The notes beneath the pieces were generated by a model. It saw only the letters and a program-made list of their open reading frames with translations. It ran no database searches and was not told the origin of the DNA. DNA of 64,000 nucleotides from Pantoea sp. Ep11b (lineage in GTDB: Bacteria; Pseudomonadota; Gammaproteobacteria; Enterobacterales; Enterobacteriaceae): contig NZ_CP160631.1 of assembly GCF_040783975.1 (NCBI RefSeq), positions 2,294,001 to 2,358,000 of the forward strand. The letters are read 5' to 3'. This document shows, in pieces, positions 51,108-60,135 of the stretch. Made by a program: the position numbers and the translations under genes. Each line of letters opens with the position of its first letter. Position 1 is the first letter of the stretch.

Positions 51108-53460
51108 CAGTGGCTCCTGTCAGGCGCTGCACGCCCCGGAAGATCCGTTCGGGCGTGGCGGGCGCATCCAGCAGCGGGTGCTGCCGGTAGTCCGCGACGC
51201 TGGCTACCGCATCCTGCAGGGCGCACCAGGCCGCGATACCCAGCATAAAGGGCGGCTCCCCGACGGCCTTGGAGTGAAACACCGTCTCCTTTGGATTTTT
51301 GCGATTCTCTACCAGCGTGACCCGCAGATCGGCCGGCACATCGCTGATGGCCGGAATTTTGTAGCTCGCCGGACCATCGGTCAGCAGCTGCCCTTTATCA
51401 TTCCACACCAGCTCTTCGCAGGTGAGCCAGCCCAGCCCCTGCACAAAGCCCCCTTCCACCTGACCGATATCGATGGCCGGGTTTAAGGAGGCGCCGACAT
51501 CATGCAGGATGTCGGCACGCAGCAGGCGGGATTCGCCGGTCAGCGTATCGATGATCACTTCGCAGCAGGCCGCCCCGAAGGCGTAGTAGTAGAAAGGTTT
51601 GCCCCGTCCCGCCAGCCGGTCGTAGTGAATACCCGGCACGCGATAGTAGCCGGTGGCCGAAAGCGGCACCTGATTCAGCCACGCCAGCTTTGCCACCTCA
51701 GCAAAGGTGTAATGTTTCTCCCCGGCGCGCACCACGCCGTTGCGGAAACTCACCTCGGCGGCGTCGCACTGATGCTGTTCGCAGAGCATCGCGGTCAGCC
51801 GGTCACGCAGAATCTCCGCCGCATTCTGCGCCGCTTTGCCATTGAGGTCTGCACCGCTGGAGGCGGCCGTCGGGGAGGTATTCGGCACTTTTCCGGTGTC
51901 GGTGGCGGTGATCTGGATTTTATCGGTCTCGATCTGCAGCACCTCGGCGACAATCTGCGTCACCTTGGTGTTGAGCCCCTGGCCCATCTCGGTTCCGCCG
52001 TGGTTAAGCTGCACCGTACCGTCGGTGTAGATCAGGATCAGCGCGCCTGCCTGGTTAAGAAAGCTGGAGGTAAAGGAGATACCAAACTTCACCGGGGTCA
52101 GCGCCAGTCCGCGTTTCAGCAGCGGGCTGCGGGCGTTAAAAGCCGTAATCTCTGCGCGGCGGGCCTGGTAGTCGCTGCTGCGTTCAAGCTGCTCCGTGAT
52201 CTCATCCAGCAGGTTATCTTCGACCTGCTGATGGTAATGGGTAATGTTACGATCCTCCTTGCCGTAGTAGTTACGTTTGCGCAGCGTCAGCGGGTCCAGA
52301 CCCCGTTCGCGGGCGATGTGATCCATGATCTGTTCAATCGCCACCATACCCTGCGGTCCGCCAAATCCCCGGTAGGCGGTGTTGGAGGCCGTATTGGTGC
52401 GGCAGCGATAGCCGGTAATCCGTGCATCTCCGAGGTAATAGGCGTTATCGGCGTGGAACATGGCACGATCGACAATGGATCCGCTCAGATCCAGCGAATA
52501 ACCGCAGTTTCCGGCCAGATCGATACGGATGCCGCAGAGCCGTCCATCCTCCTCGACGCCCGCCTCATAGCGCACGAAGAAAGGATGGCGTTTGCCGGTC
52601 ACGCGCATATCGTCGCGGCGTGAGAGCCGCATCTTCGCCGCCCGCCCGGTCTGGCGCGCCACGATGGCGCAGAGACAGGCGACGCCCGCCGCCTGCGTCT
52701 CTTTGCCGCCGAAACCGCCGCCCATGCGACGCATATCGATGGTGACCTGATTCAGGCTGATGCCCATCACCTCCGCCACCAGCTTCTGCACTTCGGTGGG
52801 GTTCTGGGTCGAGGAGAAAACCTGCAGCTGCTGATCTTCGCCCGGGATCACCATCGCGGTCTGGGTTTCCAGATAGAAGTGCTCCTGGCCGCCGATATGA
52901 AACGATCCGCTGACCCGATGCGGCGCACGCGCCAGCGCCGCCTCCACGTCGCCGCGCTGATGAACATGCGGCTCCTGAACAAAACTGCCCTGCGCCAGCG
53001 CCTGCTCCACGTCCAGCAGCGGTTCCAGCACCTCATACTCAATCACCGCTGCGGCCGCGCCCTGGCGGGCGGCGTCAGGTGTCTCTGCCGCCACCGCGAT
53101 CACAATCTGGCCCAGATACTCCACTTTCTCGTGCGCCAGCAGCGGATCGCCCGGTTCCAGCGGACCGACATCGTTGATGCCCGGCACATCCTGCCAGGTC
53201 AGGACGCTGACGACGCCCGGCACGGCGTAGCAGGGTTGCACATCAATGTGCAGGATCCGGGCGTGGGCGTGTTCGCTCAGGCGCGGACAGAGGTGCAGCA
53301 GTCCGGGCAGCTCCGGCTTGTCGTCAATGAAGCGCGCCTCACCCGAAACGTGCTTTTCCGCACTCTCATGGCGATTACTGCGACCCACGCCGCTCTGCAG
53401 GTCGGCGGCGTACTGCGCCTTAATCACCTCTTCGGTCAGTTCAGGACGGTTATGAGACAT
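51094..53460 (-). CDS. xdhB: Xanthine dehydrogenase molybdopterin-binding subunit XdhB
   Basis: A 788-residue Mo-cofactor subunit of the two-subunit bacterial XDH. Landmarks are GGQEHFYLETQTA, RRMGGGFGGKE, AYRGFGGPQGMVAIE, GGTEMGQGLNTKVTQI, DIGQVEGGFVQGLGW and the catalytic Glu in HSKAVGEPPFMLG. With XdhA it oxidises hypoxanthine to xanthine and xanthine to urate, reducing NAD+. Its start overlaps the end of xdhA by 11 bp and its end overlaps xdhC by 14 bp, typical of a tightly coupled operon. Confidence 0.95.
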   Translation of the reverse strand: MSHNRPELTEEVIKAQYAADLQSGVGRSNRHESAEKHVSGEARFIDDKPELPGLLHLCPRLSEHAHARILHIDVQPCYAVPGVVSVLTWQDVPGINDVGPLEPGDPLLAHEKVEYLGQIVIAVAAETPDAARQGAAAAVIEYEVLEPLLDVEQALAQGSFVQEPHVHQRGDVEAALARAPHRVSGSFHIGGQEHFYLETQTAMVIPGEDQQLQVFSSTQNPTEVQKLVAEVMGISLNQVTIDMRRMGGGFGGKETQAAGVACLCAIVARQTGRAAKMRLSRRDDMRVTGKRHPFFVRYEAGVEEDGRLCGIRIDLAGNCGYSLDLSGSIVDRAMFHADNAYYLGDARITGYRCRTNTASNTAYRGFGGPQGMVAIEQIMDHIARERGLDPLTLRKRNYYGKEDRNITHYHQQVEDNLLDEITEQLERSSDYQARRAEITAFNARSPLLKRGLALTPVKFGISFTSSFLNQAGALILIYTDGTVQLNHGGTEMGQGLNTKVTQIVAEVLQIETDKIQITATDTGKVPNTSPTAASSGADLNGKAAQNAAEILRDRLTAMLCEQHQCDAAEVSFRNGVVRAGEKHYTFAEVAKLAWLNQVPLSATGYYRVPGIHYDRLAGRGKPFYYYAFGAACCEVIIDTLTGESRLLRADILHDVGASLNPAIDIGQVEGGFVQGLGWLTCEELVWNDKGQLLTDGPASYKIPAISDVPADLRVTLVENRKNPKETVFHSKAVGEPPFMLGIAAWCALQDAVASVADYRQHPLLDAPATPERIFRGVQRLTGATDDLP

Positions 53461-54892
53461 AGCGTGAGACCTCGATACAGGTTATGTCGCCGTTATGGCG
53501 ATGCCAGTAGCGGCGAAGCAGGTTCTGCGCCACCTTGAGGCGGTAGTCGCTGCTGGCACGAAAATCGGAAAGCGGCTGGAAATCCTCGGCCAGCGCGGCC
53601 GCTGCGTGTGACACTGTCACCGCATTCAGCGGCTGCCCGAGCAGTCTCTGTTCGCAGTGGTACGCGCGCCCGGGTGTCGCGGCCATGCCGCCAAAGGCGA
53701 TACGGACGGCGCTGACGACACCCTGATCAAACTGAAGATTAAAAGCCCCAAACACCGCAGAGATGTCGTCATCCAGCCGTTTAGAGACTTTCCAGGCCAC
53801 AAAATCAGGTGACACCGTCACCTTATCGATACGAATGGCGCGAATAAACTCCCCTTTTTTCAGCTGCGTCTGCCGGTAGCCGGTAAAGAACTGGTCGAGC
53901 GGCAGACTGCGCTGCTGTTCGCCACCCTGCAGCACCAGGCTGGCATTCAGGGCCAGCAGCACCGGCGAGGCGTCGCCGATGGGCGAAGCATTGGCAATGT
54001 TACCGCCCAGGGTACCCTGCAGACGGATCTGCAGCGAGGCGAAGCGTTGCAGCATCTCACTGACGCCGGGAATGCGGCTGGCAAGAAAATCGCTGACCTG
54101 CTGCAGCGACGCGCCCGCCCCCAGCAGATAGTGGTCGTCGAATTCGCTGCAGACTTTAAGCGCAGCGACCTGCTCCAGGGCAATCAGCACACCGATCTTT
54201 TTATGCTGCTGGGTGATCTGCAGGCTGAGGTCGGTGCCTCCGGCAATCAGCTGCGCGTCGGGGTGCGCCTGACAGAGCGCGGCCAGCTGAGCGGGGGTTT
54301 TCGGCAGGAAGCAGCGGCGACCTTCACCGGCCAGCTCCTGCACCTCCGGACTGGCCAGCGCCTCCAGCCGCTGTACGGTGGTGGCAGCCTGCTGCTCAAA
54401 CAGATCGGACACCGGCTGCGAACAGAGCTGTTCGGCGGCCGCCATAATGGGCCGGTAGCCAGTGCAGCGGCAGAGGTTTCCGGCCAGCGCCGTTTCCGCC
54501 TGGTGGCGATCCCAGCCTCCCGCCCTTTTTTGCAGGCTGAACAGCGACATCACAAAGCCTGGCGTACAGAATCCGCACTGCGACCCGTGGCACTCCACCA
54601 TCGCCTGCTGCGCCGGATGCAGGGCGCGTCCATGACGCAGATCCTCTACCGTGATCAGCTGCCTGCCCTGTAAGGCGGAGACCAGCGTCAGGCAGCTGTT
54701 GACGGTTTCATACTGCATCTTTCCCTCCACGACTTTGCCTAGGGTGACGCTACAGGCGCCGCAGTCCCCCGAGGCACAGCCCTCTTTGGTTCCGGTGCGC
54801 TGCTGCCGGGTGCGCAGATAAGTGAGCACCGTGAGATTAGGATCGAGCGTCTCTTCGGTGACGAGCTGATTATTTAACAGAAACTGGATCAT
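53450..54892 (-). CDS. xdhA: Xanthine dehydrogenase small subunit XdhA (2Fe-2S and FAD)
   Basis: A 480-residue subunit. Residues about 1-160 hold two 2Fe-2S clusters: EGCASGDCGACSVTLG with the fourth Cys in VNSCLTLV, then SQCGFCTPGFVMSL and NLCRCTGYRPIM. The FAD domain follows (FLPKTPAQLAALCQAH, LIAGGTDLSLQIT, RLQGTLGGNIANASPIGD). It shuttles electrons from the Mo site on XdhB to NAD+. It overlaps guaD by 4 bp (ATGA), so guaD, xdhA, xdhB and xdhC form one transcript. Confidence 0.95.
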   Translation of the reverse strand: MIQFLLNNQLVTEETLDPNLTVLTYLRTRQQRTGTKEGCASGDCGACSVTLGKVVEGKMQYETVNSCLTLVSALQGRQLITVEDLRHGRALHPAQQAMVECHGSQCGFCTPGFVMSLFSLQKRAGGWDRHQAETALAGNLCRCTGYRPIMAAAEQLCSQPVSDLFEQQAATTVQRLEALASPEVQELAGEGRRCFLPKTPAQLAALCQAHPDAQLIAGGTDLSLQITQQHKKIGVLIALEQVAALKVCSEFDDHYLLGAGASLQQVSDFLASRIPGVSEMLQRFASLQIRLQGTLGGNIANASPIGDASPVLLALNASLVLQGGEQQRSLPLDQFFTGYRQTQLKKGEFIRAIRIDKVTVSPDFVAWKVSKRLDDDISAVFGAFNLQFDQGVVSAVRIAFGGMAATPGRAYHCEQRLLGQPLNAVTVSHAAAALAEDFQPLSDFRASSDYRLKVAQNLLRRYWHRHNGDITCIEVSRYVS

Positions 54893-56217
54893 GCGGCTTG
54901 CTCCTGTGATTCGCGCTGCCAGACCGGACGACCCGCGACCCAGGTCTGGGCAATGTTGCGGTCGTCGCCCAGCGTCATCAGCACGAACAGTTTTTCCCAG
55001 ATATCTTTGCTGTTGCCGATACGCAGCTGCTGCAATGCAGAGACAGCCGGATCGAGCACCACGAAATCGGCCTCTTTACCCACGTTGAAATTGCCGATGG
55101 CCTGATCGAGATCCAGCGCATGGGCGCCACCCAGCGTGGCGTGGTAGAAGGCTTCGGCGGCGCTGAGCCGGTAGTGCTGTAGCTGCCCGACCTTGTAGGC
55201 TTCGCCCAGCGTCTGCAGCATGTTAAAGGTGGTGCCTGCGCCGACATCGGTCCCGATCCCCACGCTGACGCCCTGCTGCCAGCTGCGTTTCAGGTTGAAC
55301 AGCCCGCTGCCGAGAAACAGGTTGGAGGTGGGACAAAATGCAATGGCGGATTCGGTGTCGTGCAGACACTGCCACTCCCGATCGTCCAGATGCAGACAGT
55401 GCGCAAAGACGCTGCGACGGCCCGTCAGCTGATGATGATGGTAGACATCCAGATAATTCTCCCGCTCCGGGAACAGTGCTTTCACCCAGGCCACCTCCTG
55501 CGGATTCTCACTGAGATGGGTGTGCACCCAGGTATCCGGGAACTCCTGACGCAGCTGCTGAACTTTTTCCAGCAACGCCGGGGACGAGGTCGGTGCAAAG
55601 CGCGGCGTCAGCGCATAGCTCAGTCGCCCGCGCTGATGCCAGCGCGCAATCAGCGCCCGCGTCTGCTGGTAGCTCTGCTCCGGCGTTTCGGTCAGGTTGT
55701 CGGGCGCATTGCGGTCCATCATGACCTTACCGGCAATCAGCCGCATGTTCAGGGCTTCGGCCGCGCTGAACAGGGCCTCCACCGACTGCGGATGGACGGT
55801 GCCAAACACCAGCGCACTGGTGGTGCCGTTGGAGAGCAGCTGATGCAGAAAGAAGGCGGACATCCGCGCCGCGTGATCGGGGCAGTGATACTGCGCTTCT
55901 ACCGGGAAAGTGTAGTGATTGAGCCACTCCAGCAACTGTTCACCGAATGCGCCAATCATCTCGGTCTGCGGATAGTGAATATGGGTGTCGACAAAACCCG
56001 GCACAATCAGCCTGCCGCGCAGGTCGGTAACGGGCTGGTCTGCCAGCCGCGCCGCGCTGTTCTCCCAGCTCTCCAGCCCCACCACGCGGCCTTCACGCAG
56101 CAGCAACACCCCATCCTCCAGATAGCGGGCCCGTTTGAGGAGATCGTCGGGATGAGTCACTGTGCCCGTGAAATCGAAGAAGCTGGCGCGTATCGCCGTA
56201 TCAGTTGCTGATAACAT
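54889..56217 (-). CDS. guaD: Guanine deaminase
   Basis: A 442-residue amidohydrolase. The metal-binding HxH is in VDTHIHYPQTEMIG; other ligands lie in WVHTHLSENPQE, VFAHCLHL and GIGTDVGAGTTFNML. The overall length and PQTEMIGAFGEQLLEWLNHYTFP are characteristic of guanine deaminase, which turns guanine into xanthine and ammonia. AAAGGACGGACC precedes ATG 56217. It is the first gene of the guaD-xdhABC operon, so guanine can be carried to urate by the operon's own products. A consensus sigma-54 promoter lies about 70 bp upstream. Confidence 0.94.
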   Translation of the reverse strand: MLSATDTAIRASFFDFTGTVTHPDDLLKRARYLEDGVLLLREGRVVGLESWENSAARLADQPVTDLRGRLIVPGFVDTHIHYPQTEMIGAFGEQLLEWLNHYTFPVEAQYHCPDHAARMSAFFLHQLLSNGTTSALVFGTVHPQSVEALFSAAEALNMRLIAGKVMMDRNAPDNLTETPEQSYQQTRALIARWHQRGRLSYALTPRFAPTSSPALLEKVQQLRQEFPDTWVHTHLSENPQEVAWVKALFPERENYLDVYHHHQLTGRRSVFAHCLHLDDREWQCLHDTESAIAFCPTSNLFLGSGLFNLKRSWQQGVSVGIGTDVGAGTTFNMLQTLGEAYKVGQLQHYRLSAAEAFYHATLGGAHALDLDQAIGNFNVGKEADFVVLDPAVSALQQLRIGNSKDIWEKLFVLMTLGDDRNIAQTWVAGRPVWQRESQEQAA

Positions 56218-56240
56218 GGTCCGTCCTTTCTGAATGCGCG

Positions 56241-56262
56241 CTGATGCGCGATGGTGCATCAG
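56241..56262 (-). promoter_or_regulatory. Palindrome in the predicted guaD leader
   Basis: CTGATGC and GCATCAG form perfect 7-bp arms around eight bases. It lies 24-45 bp before the guaD start and downstream of the predicted transcription start, so it may be a roadblock operator or an mRNA hairpin over the leader. Confidence 0.5.
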
Positions 56263-56284
56263 CAGAGGTATCTTCATTACGCCT

Positions 56285-56300
56285 TGCAACCTGCGTGCCA
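56285..56300 (-). promoter_or_regulatory. Consensus sigma-54 promoter of guaD-xdhABC
   Basis: Read on the minus strand the element is TGGCACGCAGGTTGCA, an exact match to TGGCACG-N4-TTGCA with the GG and GC ten bases apart. Predicted start of transcription is near 56274, giving a leader of about 57 bases. Confidence 0.85.
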
Positions 56301-56386
56301 ATTTCGAAATGAAATAAAATCCTTAACAATCAGCAAAATAAGAGTGAAACGCATCGTTGCGCAACAAAACAGCCCGGAGTGGGTTA

Positions 56387-56419
56387 GCAACCGTTTGCGG
56401 AACCGATGCAAACGGTTGC
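56387..56419. promoter_or_regulatory. 33-bp dyad upstream of guaD, likely regulator site
   Basis: GCAACCGTTTGC (56387-56398) and its exact reverse complement GCAAACGGTTGC (56408-56419) are separated by nine bases, their centres 21 bp apart, two DNA turns. Each half is itself nearly palindromic and resembles LacI/PurR-family operators. It lies about 90-120 bp upstream of the sigma-54 element, where enhancer sites normally sit. A GTTGCGCAAC palindrome is at 56356. Confidence 0.6.
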
Positions 56420-56625
56420 AGTCCGTTTTCAACCGGACAGGATGATTTGAGTATGGCCGCTCAGCCCGGAATCTGCCCTTTCAGGGTGCAGGCTGCCCTG
56501 AAAAGGCGCATCCGGCTGAGCGGTAAAATGCGTTTACAGGCCAGGCTGTTTTTCCACGCGCAGAAGCCGGAATGAAATGCTATGGTGAAGCCATCGACTC
56601 TGAAAATGGCATAAGGAACAGTGAG

Positions 56626-57372
56626 ATGATAATTTTTGTCACCGGTGCGACCGCCGGTTTTGGTCAAAGCATCACCCGCCGCTTTATCGAAAATGGTCAT
56701 AAGGTGATTGCCACCGGACGCCGCGCCGAACGTCTGAAAGCGCTGAAAGAGGAGCTGGGCGACAACCTCTATACGGTGCAGCTTGATGTGCGCAACCGTG
56801 CCGCGATCGAAGAGGCAGTGAGCCAGCTTCCGGCCGAATGGCGTCATATCGACGTGCTGGTCAACAATGCCGGGCTGGCGCTGGGCATTGAGCCTGCGCA
56901 CAAAGCTAACGTTGAAGACTGGGAAAACATGATTGACACCAACACCAAAGGGCTGGTCTATATGACCCGCGCCCTGCTGCCGCAGATGGTGGAGCGCAAT
57001 GTGGGTCATATCATCAATATCGGTTCGATTGCCGGTAGCTGGCCCTATGCCGGTGGCAACGTTTATGGTGCCACTAAAGCCTTCGTGCGTCAGTTCAGCC
57101 TGAATCTGCGTACCGACCTGCACGGTACCGCGCTGCGCGTGACCGACATTGAACCGGGTCTGGTCGGCGGCACCGAGTTTTCTAACGTGCGTTTCAAAGG
57201 CGACGACGATAAAGCGGGTCAGGTCTATGAAGGTGCGACCGCCCTGACGCCAGAGGATGTGACGGAGGCGGTCTGGTGGGTCGCGACGCTGCCAAAGCAT
57301 GTCAACATCAACAGCCTGGAGATGATGCCGGTCAGTCAGACCCTGGCGGGCCTGAAAGTCCACAAGCCGTAA
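56626..57372 (+). CDS. ydfG: NADP-dependent 3-hydroxy acid dehydrogenase YdfG (malonic semialdehyde reductase)
   Basis: A 248-residue SDR. It has the cofactor motif VTGATAGFGQSITRRF, the basic ATGRRAERL indicating NADP, NNAGLALG, catalytic INIGSIAGSW and YGATKAFVRQF, and DIEPGLVGGTEFSNVRFKGD. E. coli YdfG oxidises L-serine and 3-hydroxy acids and reduces malonic semialdehyde. AAGGAACAG precedes ATG 56626; the frame to 56572 is unsupported. In E. coli it neighbours dcp; here a 6-kb purine operon separates the two. Confidence 0.93.
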   Translation: MIIFVTGATAGFGQSITRRFIENGHKVIATGRRAERLKALKEELGDNLYTVQLDVRNRAAIEEAVSQLPAEWRHIDVLVNNAGLALGIEPAHKANVEDWENMIDTNTKGLVYMTRALLPQMVERNVGHIINIGSIAGSWPYAGGNVYGATKAFVRQFSLNLRTDLHGTALRVTDIEPGLVGGTEFSNVRFKGDDDKAGQVYEGATALTPEDVTEAVWWVATLPKHVNINSLEMMPVSQTLAGLKVHKP

Positions 57373-57381
57373 GTTACCGCC

Positions 57382-57401
57382 ACGCCAGCTGCGGCTGGCG
57401 T
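57382..57401. terminator. Hairpin between convergent ydfG and ynfA
   Basis: ACGCCAG and CTGGCGT with a six-base loop, touching the ynfA stop codon. No T run. Confidence 0.5.
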
Positions 57402-57730
57402 TATCCCCGCCCCCAGCCCAGCACGATGATCAGCATCCCGCTGAACGCAATCAGTGCCCCGCTCCAGTCCCACGCGCTTAACTTCACGCCATCCACGATC
57501 CGCAACCAGAGCAGCGCCGTCAGGACATAAACGCCACCGTAGGCCGCGTAGACCCGGCCACTGGCCGCCGGATGCAGGGTCAGCAGCCAGACAAACAGCG
57601 CCAGGCTGGCCGCCGCAGGCAGTAACAGCCAGACAGAGCCCCCTTTTTTCAGCCACAGCCACGGCAGAAAACAGCCGGTAATCTCCGCCAGCGCGGTAAT
57701 AAAAAACAGCAAGGCGGTCTTGATCAGCAC
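57401..57730 (-). CDS. ynfA: YnfA family small membrane protein
   Basis: A 109-residue inner-membrane protein with four predicted helices: [20 protein letters not shown], the [16 protein letters not shown] segment, [17 protein letters not shown] and [16 protein letters not shown]. Length and the N-terminal [12 protein letters not shown] match the YnfA (UPF0060) family, related in size and topology to small multidrug-resistance exporters. It is convergent with ydfG and divergent from ynfB. Confidence 0.92.
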   Translation of the reverse strand: MLIKTALLFFITALAEITGCFLPWLWLKKGGSVWLLLPAAASLALFVWLLTLHPAASGRVYAAYGGVYVLTALLWLRIVDGVKLSAWDWSGALIAFSGMLIIVLGWGRG

Positions 57731-57964
57731 CGGTTCCTCTCCCGAACGTAAACAAATGACTCACCGCTGGTGAGCAAAGAAACGGCGATGATATACTAAA
57801 AGCCTCTGCCATCGGGCTGAATTGTTGTAGAGCGACCAGGCAGGCGTGTGCGCTGTCCGGGTTCAGCATCACCGCTGAAACAGCCTGATGGGCCAGGCTC
57901 CAGGCATGTCCGCTGCTATCGCCGTCGCAGAGAGTATGGTTTGCGTTAACTAAAGGATAAAGTA

Positions 57965-58288
57965 ATGAAAAAAATGATCCCTGCCGTGCTGATGGTACTG
58001 CTTTCCACCGCGGCCCTGACTGCGACAGCCAACACCAATCGTCTGATCATTGAAGATGGCAGCTCTGCGCTGAGCAATGAAGCAGCGCGTCAGGACAGAG
58101 AGCAATGGAATGACACGCGGATGCTCCGCAACAAGGTAAACAGCCGCGTCGAAAAAGAGTTCGACAAAACTGACCGGGCGTTTGATACCCGTGACAAGTG
58201 CGAGCAGAGCCTCAATCTTAACGCCTACTGGGAACCCAACACCCTGCGCTGTCTGGACCGCCGTTCAGGCCGCCCGGTTACCCCCTGA
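57965..58288 (+). CDS. ynfB: YnfB-like periplasmic protein (DUF1283)
   Basis: A 107-residue exported protein with signal peptide [22 protein letters not shown]. The mature part closely parallels E. coli Ynf[40 protein letters not shown] and [19 protein letters not shown]. The two cysteines (DKCEQS and LRCLD) are conserved and may form a disulfide. Function unknown. TAAAGGATAAAGTA lies before ATG 57965. Confidence 0.92.
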   Translation: MKKMIPAVLMVLLSTAALTATANTNRLIIEDGSSALSNEAARQDREQWNDTRMLRNKVNSRVEKEFDKTDRAFDTRDKCEQSLNLNAYWEPNTLRCLDRRSGRPVTP

Positions 58289-58333
58289 AATTGCGCTATA
58301 GTAATGACGGACGACTAACATAAGGAAGACGTG

Positions 58334-58630
58334 ATGAAGCTACAGAGAGTGTTGTTCACTGCGGCGTTGTTTGCCCTGCCGCTGATGGCGCAGGCATCCT
58401 GTGAGTCAGTAAAAGCGGATATCAGCCAGAAAATCATTCAGAATGGCGTACCCGAATCGGGCTTCAGTCTCGACATCGTCGCCAACGATCAGGTTGATCA
58501 GGCAGGCGGTCAGGTCGTCGGGCATTGTGACAATGACACACAAAAGATCGTTTATAAACGCTCTGGCAGCGACAGCGACGCCAGCGTGCCCGCCAGTGCC
58601 GGCAGTTCGCAGGACGCGCCAGCACAGTAG
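58334..58630 (+). CDS. ynfD: YnfD-like periplasmic protein (DUF1161)
   Basis: A 98-residue exported protein with signal peptide MKLQRVLFTAALFALPLMAQA. The DUF1161 core is SCESVKADISQKIIQNGV to GGQVVGHCDNDTQKIVYKR, with two cysteines that may pair. A Ser/Ala-rich tail follows. Function unknown. AAGGAAG precedes; ATG 58334 is preferred to GTG 58331. It lies 45 bp after ynfB and is probably transcribed separately or together with it. Confidence 0.88.
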   Translation: MKLQRVLFTAALFALPLMAQASCESVKADISQKIIQNGVPESGFSLDIVANDQVDQAGGQVVGHCDNDTQKIVYKRSGSDSDASVPASAGSSQDAPAQ

Positions 58631-58643
58631 TCCGTTTCAGATC

Positions 58644-58663
58644 AGGGCGGCCCTCGCCGCCCT
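58644..58663. terminator. Hairpin between ynfD and the DHA2 exporter gene
   Basis: AGGGCGGC and GCCGCCCT form an 8-bp stem with a four-base loop between the convergent genes. Confidence 0.6.
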
Positions 58664-58668
58664 GCCTG

Positions 58669-60135
58669 CTAGTCCGCCTGTTCCGGCCGCTGACGCGGCA
58701 TCATCCACGCCACCCCTATTGCCAGCAGCGCCGTCACCAGCGCCACCACAAAGACCCAGTGCAGGGACGCGGCAATCGCCGCCACCATCTGCTGCAGCGT
58801 CTCGGGCGGCAACGCCTGACGGCTCTGACCGGACATAATCTGCTGCACCGGATCCTGAATCTCTGGCAGACGCCACTGCAGATTCAGATTCAGCACCGCC
58901 CCCATAATGGCTGTCCCCACCGCTGAGCCGATCATCCGGCTGAACATGATGGACGCGGTACAGATGCCGCGAATCTGATAGTCCGCCTGATTCTGCACCG
59001 ACACCAGGAAGGTGGTGCTGGTCATGCCCATGCCGGTGCCGATCAGGAAGGCCGTAAAGCCCGCCTGAAACAAGGAGCTTGCAGGCTGCAGAAACAGCAG
59101 CAGTGCGCTGCCGGTCACCAGCAGCAGTACGCCGAGCTGGGCGGTGAAGCGGTAGGAGGTGTGCAGCATCAGCCTGCCGCTGAGCGTACTGGCCAGCGGC
59201 CAGCCAATTGACATCATCGCCAGCACGCTGCCCGCCTGCAGCGGTGAACCGCCGCGGATGCCCTGAATCCAGGTGGGCAGAAAAGCGCTGATCCCCATCA
59301 TGGCCGCCCCGATAATCAGGTTGCCCGCGTTCCCTGCCACAATCAGCCGGCTGCGCCAGATCACCAGCGGAAACAGCGGCGCTGCAGCGCGCTGCTCATG
59401 CCGTCTGAGCTGCCAGCCCGCCAGCAGCGACACGAGCAGAAACGGCACCAGCCAGAGACCCAGCTGCTCCGCCTGCAGCAGCGCGGTCAGCAAGGCGGTC
59501 ACGCAGAGCATCAGCCAGCCGCTGCCCGCCACGTTCAGCGGCTGCGTCTCCTCCTCCTGCGGATGCGACGGCAGCCAGCGCGCCATCATCAGCATACTGA
59601 CCACGCCTATCGGCAGATTGACCCAGAAGATCACCGGCCAGCTGAAGTGCTGCACCAGCCAGGCTCCGGTCAGCGGCCCCACGATCGCGGCCACGCCCCA
59701 GACGCTGGACAGCCAGCCCTGAACGCTGGCGCGTTCGCGCGGCGAGTAGATGTCGGCCACGATGGTAGAGCTGAGGGGCATAATGGCCCCCGCGCCGAGG
59801 CCCTGAAACGCCCGGAACAGGATGAGCCAGAACATGCTGTGTGCAAAACCGCACAGCACTGAGCCCAGCAGGAAAATTGTGGTGCCGATAAAAAACATCG
59901 TTTTGCGACCGACCCTGTCCGCCAGTCGCCCGTAGAGCGGCACGCTGACCGCCTGGGTCAGCAGATAGATAGAGAAGACCCAGCCAAACTGCGAAAACCC
60001 GCCGAGGTCGGCGATGATGGTAGGCATGGCGGTGGCGACGATAGTGACTTCGATAGCCGCCATAAACATCGCCAGCATGCAGGCGATTAAGATCCAGTGG
60101 CGGTGTCCGGTCTGAAGTTGTGCGCTGTCAGTCAT
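58669..60135 (-). CDS. MFS exporter, DHA2 (EmrB/QacA) family
   Basis: A 488-residue inner-membrane protein with about fourteen helices. Motifs of the drug:H+ antiporter-2 family are visible: FMAAIEVTIVATAMPTI (motif D1), GRLADRVGRKTMFFIG (motif A) and SSVWGVAAIVGPLTGAWLVQ (motif C, antiporter). Substrate unknown; multidrug or metabolite export is typical. The start at 60135 follows a GGAAC region. No fusion-protein or regulator gene is adjacent. Confidence 0.88.
   Translation of the reverse strand: MTDSAQLQTGHRHWILIACMLAMFMAAIEVTIVATAMPTIIADLGGFSQFGWVFSIYLLTQAVSVPLYGRLADRVGRKTMFFIGTTIFLLGSVLCGFAHSMFWLILFRAFQGLGAGAIMPLSSTIVADIYSPRERASVQGWLSSVWGVAAIVGPLTGAWLVQHFSWPVIFWVNLPIGVVSMLMMARWLPSHPQEEETQPLNVAGSGWLMLCVTALLTALLQAEQLGLWLVPFLLVSLLAGWQLRRHEQRAAAPLFPLVIWRSRLIVAGNAGNLIIGAAMMGISAFLPTWIQGIRGGSPLQAGSVLAMMSIGWPLASTLSGRLMLHTSYRFTAQLGVLLLVTGSALLLFLQPASSLFQAGFTAFLIGTGMGMTSTTFLVSVQNQADYQIRGICTASIMFSRMIGSAVGTAIMGAVLNLNLQWRLPEIQDPVQQIMSGQSRQALPPETLQQMVAAIAASLHWVFVVALVTALLAIGVAWMMPRQRPEQAD

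Noticed and set aside
56385..56421. Simple assignment of the guaD upstream dyad to PurR
   Set aside because: Both halves fit the PurR consensus fairly well, but repression by PurR with guanine would shut off guanine breakdown when it is needed, and the position is that of a sigma-54 enhancer. Left as an unassigned regulator site.
56461..57363. A 300-codon minus-strand frame across ydfG
   Set aside because: Antisense to a well-supported SDR; shadow frame.
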